Below are positions 1-8,576 of a stretch of 64,000 bases of DNA, piece after piece. This DNA comes from Kushneria pakistanensis. GTDB lineage: Bacteria > Pseudomonadota > Gammaproteobacteria > Pseudomonadales > Halomonadaceae. The translations under genes and the position numbers were made by a program. Location: the NCBI RefSeq assembly GCF_014652795.1, contig NZ_BMZM01000001.1, forward strand, positions 992,001 through 1,056,000. Reading direction: 5' to 3'. Below the pieces are notes generated by a model. That model was not told the DNA's origin and did not search any database. It worked only from the letters and a program-made list of their open reading frames with translations. Each line of letters starts with the position of its first letter. Position 1 is the first letter of the stretch.

Positions 1-1
1 G

Positions 2-1999
2 TATCGCAGCGTGCGCGAAGGGTTGATCCGCCTGGAAATCGTCGAGAAGGAATTTGGCTCGGAAGTCGCCAGTCTGATCGATGGCGTACTGCGCATGGCT
101 GCCATCTCCCAGCTTCAGGCGCCGGATCAGGCCATGACCCAGCACAATCAGCAGGAAAATCTGCGCAAGATGCTGGTGGCCATGGTGGATGACGTGCGCG
201 TGGCCCTGATCAAGATTGCCGAGCGTACCTGCATGCTGCGCCAGGTCAGGGACGGTTCCCGCGAGCGTGCCCTGCGTGTAGCGCGCGAAGTCTTTGATAT
301 TTATGCACCGCTGGCGCATCGACTGGGCATTGGTCAGATCAAGTGGGAACTCGAAGACCTGTCCTTTCGTTATCTGCACGAAAACGATTACAAGACCATC
401 GCCAAACAGCTGGCGGAAAAGCGACTGGATCGAAATCGCTACATTCACGACGTCGTGGATACGCTCAAGCGCCTGCTCGAGGCGCAAAACATCACGCGTT
501 ACGATCTCTCCGGACGCGCCAAGCATATCTATTCGATCTGGCGCAAGATGAAGCGCAAGCACATCGACTTTTCCCAGGTCTACGATGTGCGGGCGGTGCG
601 GGTGCTGGTGCCTGAAGTGACCGATTGCTATACCGTACTGGGTATCGTGCACTCGCTCTGGCATCACGTGCCCAACGAGTTTGATGACTATATTGCCAAC
701 CCCAAGAAAAATGGCTATCAGTCGCTGCATACGGCCGTGTTCGGCCCTGAAGGCAAGGTACTGGAAATCCAGATTCGCACCTTTGCCATGCATGAGGACG
801 CCGAGCTGGGGGTATGCGCGCACTGGCGCTACAAGGGCACCGATGTTGACTCCAAAAGCCGCAGCTATGAGCAAAAGATCGCCTGGTTGCGTCAGGTGCT
901 GGAGTGGCAGGAAGAGGTTGGCGAGCTTACCGATATTACCGAGGGGCTCAACTCCGATATTGCCCCCGATCGCATCTATGTCTTTACCCCAGAAGGGCAT
1001 GTGATTGACCTGCCGCGGGTCGCCACACCGATTGATTTTGCCTACCGCGTGCACACGGAAGTCGGCCATCACTGCCGTGGGGCGAAGGTGGACGGGCGAA
1101 TCGTGCCGCTGACCTATCGATTGAAGACCGGTCAGCAGGTCGAAATCCTTAACGCTACCCAGGGCGGGCCGAGTCGCGACTGGCTCAACCCGTCGCTGGG
1201 CTACGTTCGTACCTCCCGTGCCCGTGCCAAGATTCAGTCATGGTTCAAGCAGCAGGCGCGCGAACAGAATGAGGAAGACGGCCGCGTTCTGCTGGAACGC
1301 GAATTTCGCCGACTGGACCTTGAACGCCTGGATCGTCTGCGCCTGGCGCAGGCGGTCAATTACACCAGCCCGGAAGACATGTATGCCGCCATCGGCGCAG
1401 GTGATCTGCGCGTCGGGCAGGTGCTTTCCCAGGCGCAGCATCTCTTTGGCGAAACCGAGGATGTTGACGAGCTTGACCGCCTGCTGGCGCGCCCGCGCCG
1501 CCAGGGCGCTCGTGAAAGCACCGATACCATTACCGTACTGGGAGTCGGCAATCTCAAGACCCAGATGGCCAACTGCTGTCATCCGGTACCCGGTGATGAC
1601 ATCGCAGGTTTTATCACCCAGGGACGGGGCGTCACGGTGCACCGTCAGGATTGCCCCAATATCCTGCAGCTTCGAAGCGAGGAGCCGGCCCGTATCGTGC
1701 AGGTGGAGTGGGGGCAGCAGCAGCCCATCCAGTATCCGGTGGATATCGAGATCAAGGCCTGGGATCGTTCCAACCTGCTGCGCGATGTGACCGGCATCCT
1801 GTCCAATGAAAAGGTCAACGTGCTTGGGGTCAATACGATGACCAATCGTGATGATCACATGGCCACGCTTAAAATCACGCTGGAGGTCTCGGGGCTGGAT
1901 GTGCTCTCGCGCGTGGTCAATCGTATCGGACAGTTGACCAATGTGACCGATATTCGTCGGCTGCGTCAGGGCGGCGGTGGCATACGAGCGTCTTCATAG
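2..1999 (+). CDS. relA: GTP pyrophosphokinase RelA, 5'-truncated by the window edge
   Basis: RelA makes (p)ppGpp on ribosomes carrying uncharged tRNA during amino-acid starvation. The reading frame is open to the first base, so the start lies outside the window. Visible parts in order are a degenerate HD hydrolase region (MVDDVR...KIAER lacks the usual Asp of active hydrolases), the synthetase domain with the EFDD signature typical of monofunctional RelA and the NGYQSLHT motif, a TGS domain starting near DRIYVFTPEG, a Cys-rich zinc-finger segment (NCCHPVPGDD with a later HRQDC) and a C-terminal ACT domain. About 665 residues of an expected 740 or so are present. mazG follows 31 bases downstream on the same strand, as in other gammaproteobacteria. 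Confidence 0.96.
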   Translation, partial: YRSVREGLIRLEIVEKEFGSEVASLIDGVLRMAAISQLQAPDQAMTQHNQQENLRKMLVAMVDDVRVALIKIAERTCMLRQVRDGSRERALRVAREVFDIYAPLAHRLGIGQIKWELEDLSFRYLHENDYKTIAKQLAEKRLDRNRYIHDVVDTLKRLLEAQNITRYDLSGRAKHIYSIWRKMKRKHIDFSQVYDVRAVRVLVPEVTDCYTVLGIVHSLWHHVPNEFDDYIANPKKNGYQSLHTAVFGPEGKVLEIQIRTFAMHEDAELGVCAHWRYKGTDVDSKSRSYEQKIAWLRQVLEWQEEVGELTDITEGLNSDIAPDRIYVFTPEGHVIDLPRVATPIDFAYRVHTEVGHHCRGAKVDGRIVPLTYRLKTGQQVEILNATQGGPSRDWLNPSLGYVRTSRARAKIQSWFKQQAREQNEEDGRVLLEREFRRLDLERLDRLRLAQAVNYTSPEDMYAAIGAGDLRVGQVLSQAQHLFGETEDVDELDRLLARPRRQGARESTDTITVLGVGNLKTQMANCCHPVPGDDIAGFITQGRGVTVHRQDCPNILQLRSEEPARIVQVEWGQQQPIQYPVDIEIKAWDRSNLLRDVTGILSNEKVNVLGVNTMTNRDDHMATLKITLEVSGLDVLSRVVNRIGQLTNVTDIRRLRQGGGGIRASS

Positions 2000-2030
2000 A
2001 TGGATAATTTTCGGGGATAAGGTTATTTCG

Positions 2031-2867
2031 ATGGAAGAGCCACAGCGCTACACGCTGGATGATCTGCTGACGCTGATGCAGGTCCTGCGCGATCCACAGC
2101 AAGGCTGTCCATGGGATGTCGCACAGCGCTGGGAAAGCATCGTGCCGCATACGCTTGAAGAGGCACACGAGGTGGCCGATGCCATCGAACGTCGTGCGTT
2201 TGATGAGCTGCCCGGCGAGCTGGGAGATCTGCTGTTTCAGATTGTCTACTACGCGCAGTTCGGCAACGAAGAAGGCCGGTTCGATTTTTACGATATCGTC
2301 CACGTGCTGACAGCCAAGATGATTGCGCGCCATCCGCATGTGTTTCCCGACGGGCATCTTGCCTCGCGTCGACAGGGCGTGGCGGCAGCCGATGTGAATA
2401 CCTCGGCGGTCGGGCAGCGCTGGGAGAGCCGCAAGGCCGACGAGCGTCAGGCGCGCGCGGCCACGTCGCTGCTGGATGATATTCCACTGGCCCTGCCGGC
2501 ACTGTCGCGCGCCAGAAAGCTCTCCGGTCGCGCCTCTCGGGCAGGCTTTGACTGGCCGGACCATCGCGGCGCCCTGGAGAAGATTCGCGAGGAACTGGCC
2601 GAGCTTGAGGTTGAAATCGAGGCCGGGCACCAGGAGAACATGGGTGCCGAGCTGGGGGATCTTCTTTTTGCTGTCGTCAATCTGGCCCGCCATCTGAATA
2701 TTGATCCGGAGCAGGCGCTGCGCGGTACCGGGCAGCGTTTTGAAAGCCGGTTTCGTCATGTCGAGAAGGCCGTTCAGGCCAGTGGGCAACCTATCGATAA
2801 TACCGATCTCGACACCCTGGAGCGCCACTGGCAGGACGCCAAGCGTATCGAGCGTGAGCAGCCCTGA
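2031..2867 (+). CDS. mazG: Nucleoside triphosphate pyrophosphohydrolase MazG
   Basis: MazG hydrolyses NTPs and dNTPs to monophosphates and pyrophosphate; in E. coli it tempers the (p)ppGpp response, which fits its place behind relA. The 278-residue product carries two tandem MazG domains: the first begins CPWDVAQRW with HTLEEAHEVADAIE and GELGDLLFQ, the second has LEKIREELAELEVEI and AELGDLLFAVVN. The EExxE and ExxD metal-binding acidic clusters are intact in both. I place the start at the ATG at 2031, behind a GGGGATAAGG ribosome site; the open frame extends further upstream into the relA end but has no good start there. Length is close to the 263 residues of the E. coli protein. Confidence 0.95.
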   Translation: MEEPQRYTLDDLLTLMQVLRDPQQGCPWDVAQRWESIVPHTLEEAHEVADAIERRAFDELPGELGDLLFQIVYYAQFGNEEGRFDFYDIVHVLTAKMIARHPHVFPDGHLASRRQGVAAADVNTSAVGQRWESRKADERQARAATSLLDDIPLALPALSRARKLSGRASRAGFDWPDHRGALEKIREELAELEVEIEAGHQENMGAELGDLLFAVVNLARHLNIDPEQALRGTGQRFESRFRHVEKAVQASGQPIDNTDLDTLERHWQDAKRIEREQP

Positions 2868-2978
2868 TCAGGGTAAAGTCATTATCGACTTTGGTCGCAA
2901 GTCGTTTATGTAGTGTTGTTGTTGTTCCCCGAGCGCGTCAGGCTCTTGCTTCCTGTCATGTGCCTCGCGGAGTCATTC

Positions 2979-5702
2979 ATGCAACACGCTTCCTCTTCTG
3001 TCCCTGAAGGTGGCTCTTCAGGGGCTATCCCTGATCACGATAATGCGCTGGAAGACAACGTGCTTCATGCCTCCCTGCGTGAGCATGTGCGCCTGCTGGG
3101 CGATAGTCTGGGACATACCATTGCCGATGATCTGGGCACCGAGTTTGTGGATCAGATTGAAAAAATCCGCGCACTGGCCAAGCAGGGGCGCAAGGATGCC
3201 AGCGCCCGCGCCGAACTGATCGATTACCTTCGTACCCTGCCGGAATCGCGCATGCTGCCGGTCACGCGTGCCTTCAATCAGTTTCTGAATCTGGCCAACC
3301 TTGCCGAGCAGCACTATCGCGGTCGTTTTCGCCGTGTCGAGGACTACCGTCCCGGTACCCAGCCGCGTCTGGATGACCTGCTTGAGCGCCTGAGCCAGGC
3401 CGGGCACGACGGTGAGACATTGATCGAGCGTATTGCCTCCATGCGGATCGAACTTGTCATGACCGCTCATCCTACCGAGGTGGTCCGGCGTACCCTGATT
3501 CGCAAATATGACGCTATCAACAACTGTCTGGGCGAGCTCAGCGGCAGTGAAGAGTACCCCGAGCGAATGGAGCAGCTGCAGGGCCGTCTGAACGAGCTGG
3601 TCAGTCAGGCCTGGCATACCAGCGAGATACGCGCCGAGCGGCCGACGCCGGTAGATGAGGCACGCTGGGGGCTGGCGGTCATCGAGCAGTCGCTGTGGCA
3701 GGCCGTGCCGACCTTTTATCGCGAGCTGGATCAACTGCTGCTGGCGCGCGTCGGTCGTCGCCTGCCGCTGGAAGCTGCGCCCATTCGGTTTGCCTCCTGG
3801 ATGGGCGGTGATCGCGACGGTAATCCGAATGTAACCTCGGCAGTCACCCGGGAAGTGCTGCTGCTTGAACGCCATCGTGCCGCTGAAAGCTTTCGACGGG
3901 ATGTCGAGCAGTTAAGGCTTGAGCTGTCGATGTGGAAGGCCACACCGGAGCTGATCGAGCTGGCCGGCGGCCCCTGTCCAGAGCCCTACCGCAAGGTGCT
4001 CAGCGATCTTGAGCAGCGCCTGGCGGCGACCCGCGACAAGGCGCAGATGATCTGGGAAGGGCATGGCTGGAGCGGTGAGCGGCCCACGGTCGACACCCGT
4101 GAGGCGCTGCAGGCCCCGCTGGAAGCCTGCTACCACTCGCTGATGGCCTGTGGTCTGGACATGATTGCCAATGGGGCGCTACTGGACACCCTGCGTCGGG
4201 TCGCCTGCTTTGGCACCACCATGACCCGCCTGGATATCCGTCAGGAGTCCACGCGTCATACGCAGGTATTCGAGGAGCTCACCCGGTATCTGGGAGTAGG
4301 CAACTACGCCGAGTGGGATGAGTCGGCTCGCCGCGAATTTCTGTTGCGTGAATTGAACTCGCCCCGGCCATTGATCCCCGCGCAGTGGCCCTGCTCGGAT
4401 GACGTTCGCGAGGTACTCGACACCTTTGGGGTTATTGGTTCGGAGTACAGCGAGGCGCTGGGTTCCTATGTGATTTCCATGGCAGGTCAGGCCAGTGATG
4501 TACTGGCCGTGGCGCTGCTCATGAAGGCCGTCGGCGGCCGGGTCAGCCTGCCCATCTCGCCGCTGTTTGAAACACTTGACGATCTCGACCGTGCCGGCCA
4601 CGTGATCAATGACCTGCTGAGCATGTCGGAATATCGCGCGCTGATCGATGCTCGTCAGGAAGTGATGATCGGCTATTCGGATTCGGCCAAGGATGCCGGC
4701 CAGCTGGCGGCGGCCTGGGCGCAGTATCGGGCTCAGGAGCGGCTGGTCGAGGTCTGTCATGGCCATGGCGTGACGCTCACGCTCTTCCACGGCCGTGGGG
4801 GCACGGTAGGGCGCGGGGGCGGCCCGGCGCATGCGGCCATTCTCTCCCAGCCACCGGGTTCCGTGCAGGGGAGCCTGCGGGTGACCGAGCAGGGCGAGAT
4901 GATTCGTTTCAAGTTCGGCCAGCCGCGTATTGCCGTACGCTCCATGGAGATTTATCTCAGTGCGGTGCTTGAAGCAACGCTTCTGCCGCCAATCACGCCG
5001 AAGCAGGCCTGGCGCGAGGAGATGGATCATCTGGCCTCACGGGCGCATCAGGTGTACTCGGGCATTGTGCGGGAGGATCCGGCCTTTGTGCCCTATTTCC
5101 GCGCCGTGACACCGGAAACGGCGCTGGCGGGACTGCCTCTGGGATCAAGGCCTGCCAAACGCCGTGCCACGGGCGGTGTTGAAACGCTCAGGGCCATTCC
5201 GTGGATATTTGCCTGGACACAAACGCGTCTGATGTTGCCGGCATGGCTGGGCAGCGACGCCGCCTTTGCCGAGCGTAGCGAAAGCGAGCAGGGTATGGCG
5301 CGGCTGCGCGAAATGATGAACGAATGGCCCTTCTTTGGCACCTTCCTGGACATGCTGGAAATGCTGCTGGCCAAGGCCGATGCCGACATCAATGCCTATT
5401 ACGAGGAGCGCCTGATCGAGGATGAGGCGTCTCGGGCACTGGGTACCTCGCTAAGAGAGCGTCTGCAGGGGCTTGAAAAGACGCTTTTGCACATCCGAGA
5501 GCAGGAGCATCTGCTGGAACATGCGCCCATGATTCGCCAGGCAGTGGATATCCGAAATCCCTATATCGATCCGCTGCACGGCCTGCAGGCAGAGCTTTTG
5601 TATCGAAGCCGGGAACATGGCGGGGATATCTCTGCAGATCTGCAGCGCGCCCTGATGGTCACCATGGCCGGTATTTCGGCAGGGCTTCGCAACACAGGTT
5701 AA
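2979..5702 (+). CDS. ppc: Phosphoenolpyruvate carboxylase
   Basis: This cytoplasmic enzyme carboxylates phosphoenolpyruvate with bicarbonate to oxaloacetate, replenishing the TCA cycle. The 907-residue protein shows the first active-site motif MTAHPTEVVRRT (His about 164), the second FHGRGGTVGRGGG (His about 604), VMIGYSDSAKDAG between them, and the invariant C-terminal RNTG. The ATG at 2979 has a CGGAG ribosome site six bases upstream; an in-frame GTG at 2913 would add 22 residues with no conserved counterpart. It is 111 bases after mazG, so it probably has its own promoter. About 200 bases without a gene separate it from sodA. Confidence 0.97.
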   Translation: MQHASSSVPEGGSSGAIPDHDNALEDNVLHASLREHVRLLGDSLGHTIADDLGTEFVDQIEKIRALAKQGRKDASARAELIDYLRTLPESRMLPVTRAFNQFLNLANLAEQHYRGRFRRVEDYRPGTQPRLDDLLERLSQAGHDGETLIERIASMRIELVMTAHPTEVVRRTLIRKYDAINNCLGELSGSEEYPERMEQLQGRLNELVSQAWHTSEIRAERPTPVDEARWGLAVIEQSLWQAVPTFYRELDQLLLARVGRRLPLEAAPIRFASWMGGDRDGNPNVTSAVTREVLLLERHRAAESFRRDVEQLRLELSMWKATPELIELAGGPCPEPYRKVLSDLEQRLAATRDKAQMIWEGHGWSGERPTVDTREALQAPLEACYHSLMACGLDMIANGALLDTLRRVACFGTTMTRLDIRQESTRHTQVFEELTRYLGVGNYAEWDESARREFLLRELNSPRPLIPAQWPCSDDVREVLDTFGVIGSEYSEALGSYVISMAGQASDVLAVALLMKAVGGRVSLPISPLFETLDDLDRAGHVINDLLSMSEYRALIDARQEVMIGYSDSAKDAGQLAAAWAQYRAQERLVEVCHGHGVTLTLFHGRGGTVGRGGGPAHAAILSQPPGSVQGSLRVTEQGEMIRFKFGQPRIAVRSMEIYLSAVLEATLLPPITPKQAWREEMDHLASRAHQVYSGIVREDPAFVPYFRAVTPETALAGLPLGSRPAKRRATGGVETLRAIPWIFAWTQTRLMLPAWLGSDAAFAERSESEQGMARLREMMNEWPFFGTFLDMLEMLLAKADADINAYYEERLIEDEASRALGTSLRERLQGLEKTLLHIREQEHLLEHAPMIRQAVDIRNPYIDPLHGLQAELLYRSREHGGDISADLQRALMVTMAGISAGLRNTG

Positions 5703-5907
5703 ATGTGCTGGAAAGGTCAATGACACCAATGATCAATAAAGAATTGTGTCGTTGGCCTTGAAAAGCCCGTGTTGCCACCTAATGTCTTATAGGACGCATA
5801 CGGGGTGTGGATGTCATTTCCCGTATCATCAACTTTCATGACGATTGCAGGCAGTGCGTGCAATCGTTGGTTTAAACCCGCTCAGCGAGCGAACAAGGAG
5901 TTTGCCC

Positions 5908-6540
5908 ATGGCTTACAAGCTTCCCGAACTGCCCTATGCATTTGATGCACTCGAACCCCATATCGATGCGCAGACGATGGAAATCCACCATGGCAAGCAT
6001 CACAACACCTATGTGACCAACGCAAACGCTGCGCTGGAAAAGATTCCTGAAGACCTGGCTGGTCTTGAAGCGCCCGAGCTGCTCAAGCAGCTGGACCGCG
6101 TTCCTGAAGAGCAGCGCACCGCGCTTCGCAACAATGCCGGCGGTCATGCCAACCATTCACTGTTCTGGGAAATTCTCACGCCCAACGCGCGTGGTCTGAA
6201 AGAATTCCCCACGCTGATGAATGACATCGAAAAGACCTTTGGCAGCGTTGAAGCCTTTGCCGAGAAGTTTGAAACCGCCGCCAAGGGCCGCTTCGGTTCC
6301 GGCTGGGCATGGCTGGTGGTCAAAAATGGCAAGCTGGAAATCGTCTCCACTGCCAATCAGGACAGCCCGCTGGCGTCCTCGACCTATGGCGGCCACGATG
6401 CCACGCCGATCCTGGGTGTCGATGTGTGGGAGCACGCCTACTACCTGAACTACCAGAACCGTCGTCCTGACTATCTCAAGGCGTTCTGGAACGTTGTGAA
6501 CTGGGCAGAAGTCGAGAAGCGCTACAACGCTGCCAAATAA
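5908..6540 (+). CDS. sodA: Superoxide dismutase, Mn-type SodA
   Basis: Cytoplasmic superoxide dismutase converting superoxide to hydrogen peroxide and oxygen. The 210-residue protein has the metal ligands in [22 protein letters not shown] and [20 protein letters not shown]. The GGHANHS context and ANQDSPL sequence are those of Mn-specific enzymes (the Fe family has a Gln in the middle helix instead), so I call it SodA rather than SodB; cambialistic use of Fe cannot be excluded. The ATG at 5908 follows AAGGAG by seven bases. A strong hairpin-plus-T terminator follows immediately. No clear Fur or SoxS site was recognised in the upstream region. Confidence 0.95.
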   Translation: MAYKLPELPYAFDALEPHIDAQTMEIHHGKHHNTYVTNANAALEKIPEDLAGLEAPELLKQLDRVPEEQRTALRNNAGGHANHSLFWEILTPNARGLKEFPTLMNDIEKTFGSVEAFAEKFETAAKGRFGSGWAWLVVKNGKLEIVSTANQDSPLASSTYGGHDATPILGVDVWEHAYYLNYQNRRPDYLKAFWNVVNWAEVEKRYNAAK

Positions 6541-6575
6541 GCACGTCGTGCGCTGACAGCTCGCTTCGTCGGCCA

Positions 6576-6610
6576 CCCGCATCAGCCAATGCTGATGCGG
6601 GTTTTTTATT
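6576..6610 (+). terminator. Rho-independent terminator after sodA
   Basis: An 11-bp perfect stem (CCCGCATCAGC / GCTGATGCGGG) with a CAAT loop is followed by six T residues. It lies 36 bases past the sodA stop and just before the end of convergent topB. Confidence 0.9.
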
Positions 6611-6617
6611 GCCTGCC

Positions 6618-8573
6618 TTATGGCTTCGTGCTGCGACTTTTTGAAGGACGTCGTTTGGGACTCGTGCGGGCGGTGGTACGCTGCGTACTTTTACTGCGTC
6701 GTGTCGTGGTCTTTTTGCGGCTGGCGGAGGCAGCATCGGGTTGCTCACCGCCGGCCTGCTGCATGGCCTGATGCAGACGCCCGGCATCGACGGCGCTGAC
6801 CAGCGTTTTCAGCTCGCCTGCCATGTCACCGAGAAAGGATTCCAGAGAATCGGTGCCTTCCCGCACCCGCGAGAGTCGCTGCTCCCAGAGCGCCGTTCGT
6901 TCAGGGCCGGAAAGGCTTTCGGGCAGGGCATCAATCAACCCCCGTCCACGCCGGGTCGCGCGGATAGTGCCTGACTGTCGATAGACATATTCCCGCGTCA
7001 ACAGCGTTTCTATCATGCTGGCCCGCGTGGCTTCTGTCCCCAGCCCATCCGTTTCCCTGAGCGTTGCCCGTACGGCGTCATCGGTCACGTAGCGCGCCAC
7101 ATGCGTCATGGCATTGATCAGGCTGGCATCGGTAAAGGGTTCGGGCGGGCGTGTCTGGCGCGTTTGCATCTCGCACTGCATAACACGGGCGTCATCGCCC
7201 TGGGTCATTGCCGGTAAAATGGCATCTTCATCGGGGGTATTGAAAAGCGCCCGCCAGCCCACCTGAAGGATTTCACGGCCTTTTGTCATGAAGCTTTCCT
7301 TGAGAGCTTCAAATGTGACGCGGGTATCACGATATTCAAACAGAGGATAAAACTGCGCCAGCACGTTGCGTACCACCAGCGTATAGACGTTTTTCTCCTC
7401 CAGGCTCAGTGTTTGAAAGCGCGGTGTCTGCCCGGTGGGGGCAATGGCATGATGAGCGCCGATCTGCTTGTCGTTGAACGCGCGTGACACGCGCGTGGTA
7501 TCGACGCCGGCATGCCATTGCCCGAGCGTATCATCGCCCTGACAGGCATGGCGCAACGTGGCCTCGATGCCCTTGAGATAGTCGCGCGGCAGGTAACGGC
7601 AGTCCGAGCGCGGGTAGGTGATCAAGCGGTGTCTTTCATACAGGCGCTGGGCACAATCCAGCACCGACTGCGCCGACATCTTATAGCGTCGGGCGGCGTC
7701 GATCTGAAGCGTTGAAAGCGAGTAGGGCAGCGGCGCACTCTGTCGCTGATGCTTTTGTTCAACGCTTTCGATCACGGCTGGCTGTCCGGGCAGCTTTGCG
7801 GCCAGCGCGCTGGCGGGGGCAGGGTCCAGCAGGCGACCCTGATCGTCCAGCCGATGTTGGTCGCCTGGTTGCCACCAGGCGCGAACGGTGCCATTGCGCG
7901 TGGCAAAATCAGCCCATAGTGGATAAAAATCGACCGGCTGGAAGTCCTCGATGGTTCTATCGCGACGCACGATCAGCCCCAGCAGCGGCGTCTGTACCCG
8001 CCCGATGGAAAGCACACCCTTGATACCGGCCTGCTGGCCGGTCACGGTCCACGCCCGGGTCAGGTTGATGCCATACAGCCAGTCGGCTCTTGAGCGGGTC
8101 AGGGCCGCCTGATAAAGCGGCTGAAAGCGCGCGTTGTCCTCAATCGACTGCCAGGCCCGCTTCACGGCGGGTGTATTCATGTCGCTGATGAGCAGGCGTT
8201 TGACAGGCCCCTTCCAGCCCAGGTGCTCGATGGTTTCCTGTACCAGCAGCTGGCCCTCACGGTCAGGGTCACCGGCATGGATGACACTGTCAGCAGACTT
8301 GATCAGGCGGCGCAGGATGGCCAGCTGACCGCGTGCCTTCGGGCGAGGGATCAACTTCCACTGCGAGGGAATGATGGGCAGGTCATCCAGCCGCCAGCGC
8401 TTGAGGCGTTCGTCATAGGCTTCAGGAGCGGCTTGTTCGAGCAGGTGGCCAAAACACCAGCTGACCGTAATGTCGGGGCTGCTCAATGCCCCTTCCGTCT
8501 GGCTGAAACGCCCTGGCAGTGCTGCGGCAATGGCGCGGCCCAGCGACGGTTTCTCGGCAATAATCAGTTGCAT
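6618..8573 (-). CDS. topB: DNA topoisomerase III
   Basis: Type IA topoisomerase that decatenates DNA and resolves replication and recombination intermediates. The 651-residue protein starts MQLIIAEKPSLGRAIAAALPG (Toprim Glu), has the Toprim DPDREGQLL motif, SIGRVQTP, and the catalytic tyrosine in ITYPRSDCRYLP, like E. coli TopB (653 residues). The last 35 or so residues are a Lys/Arg/Ser/Thr-rich basic tail of likely nonspecific DNA-binding role. The start at 8573 is only three bases from the stop of the upstream membrane-protein gene on the same strand, so the two are co-transcribed and probably translationally coupled. Confidence 0.96.
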   Translation of the reverse strand: MQLIIAEKPSLGRAIAAALPGRFSQTEGALSSPDITVSWCFGHLLEQAAPEAYDERLKRWRLDDLPIIPSQWKLIPRPKARGQLAILRRLIKSADSVIHAGDPDREGQLLVQETIEHLGWKGPVKRLLISDMNTPAVKRAWQSIEDNARFQPLYQAALTRSRADWLYGINLTRAWTVTGQQAGIKGVLSIGRVQTPLLGLIVRRDRTIEDFQPVDFYPLWADFATRNGTVRAWWQPGDQHRLDDQGRLLDPAPASALAAKLPGQPAVIESVEQKHQRQSAPLPYSLSTLQIDAARRYKMSAQSVLDCAQRLYERHRLITYPRSDCRYLPRDYLKGIEATLRHACQGDDTLGQWHAGVDTTRVSRAFNDKQIGAHHAIAPTGQTPRFQTLSLEEKNVYTLVVRNVLAQFYPLFEYRDTRVTFEALKESFMTKGREILQVGWRALFNTPDEDAILPAMTQGDDARVMQCEMQTRQTRPPEPFTDASLINAMTHVARYVTDDAVRATLRETDGLGTEATRASMIETLLTREYVYRQSGTIRATRRGRGLIDALPESLSGPERTALWEQRLSRVREGTDSLESFLGDMAGELKTLVSAVDAGRLHQAMQQAGGEQPDAASASRKKTTTRRSKSTQRTTARTSPKRRPSKSRSTKP

Positions 8574-8576
8574 ATG

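Noticed and set aside
1917-2828. 303-codon minus-strand frame opposite mazG
   Set aside because: Antisense shadow; MazG motifs are intact on the plus strand.
4179-5030. 283-codon minus-strand frame opposite ppc
   Set aside because: Antisense shadow of ppc with no recognisable domain.
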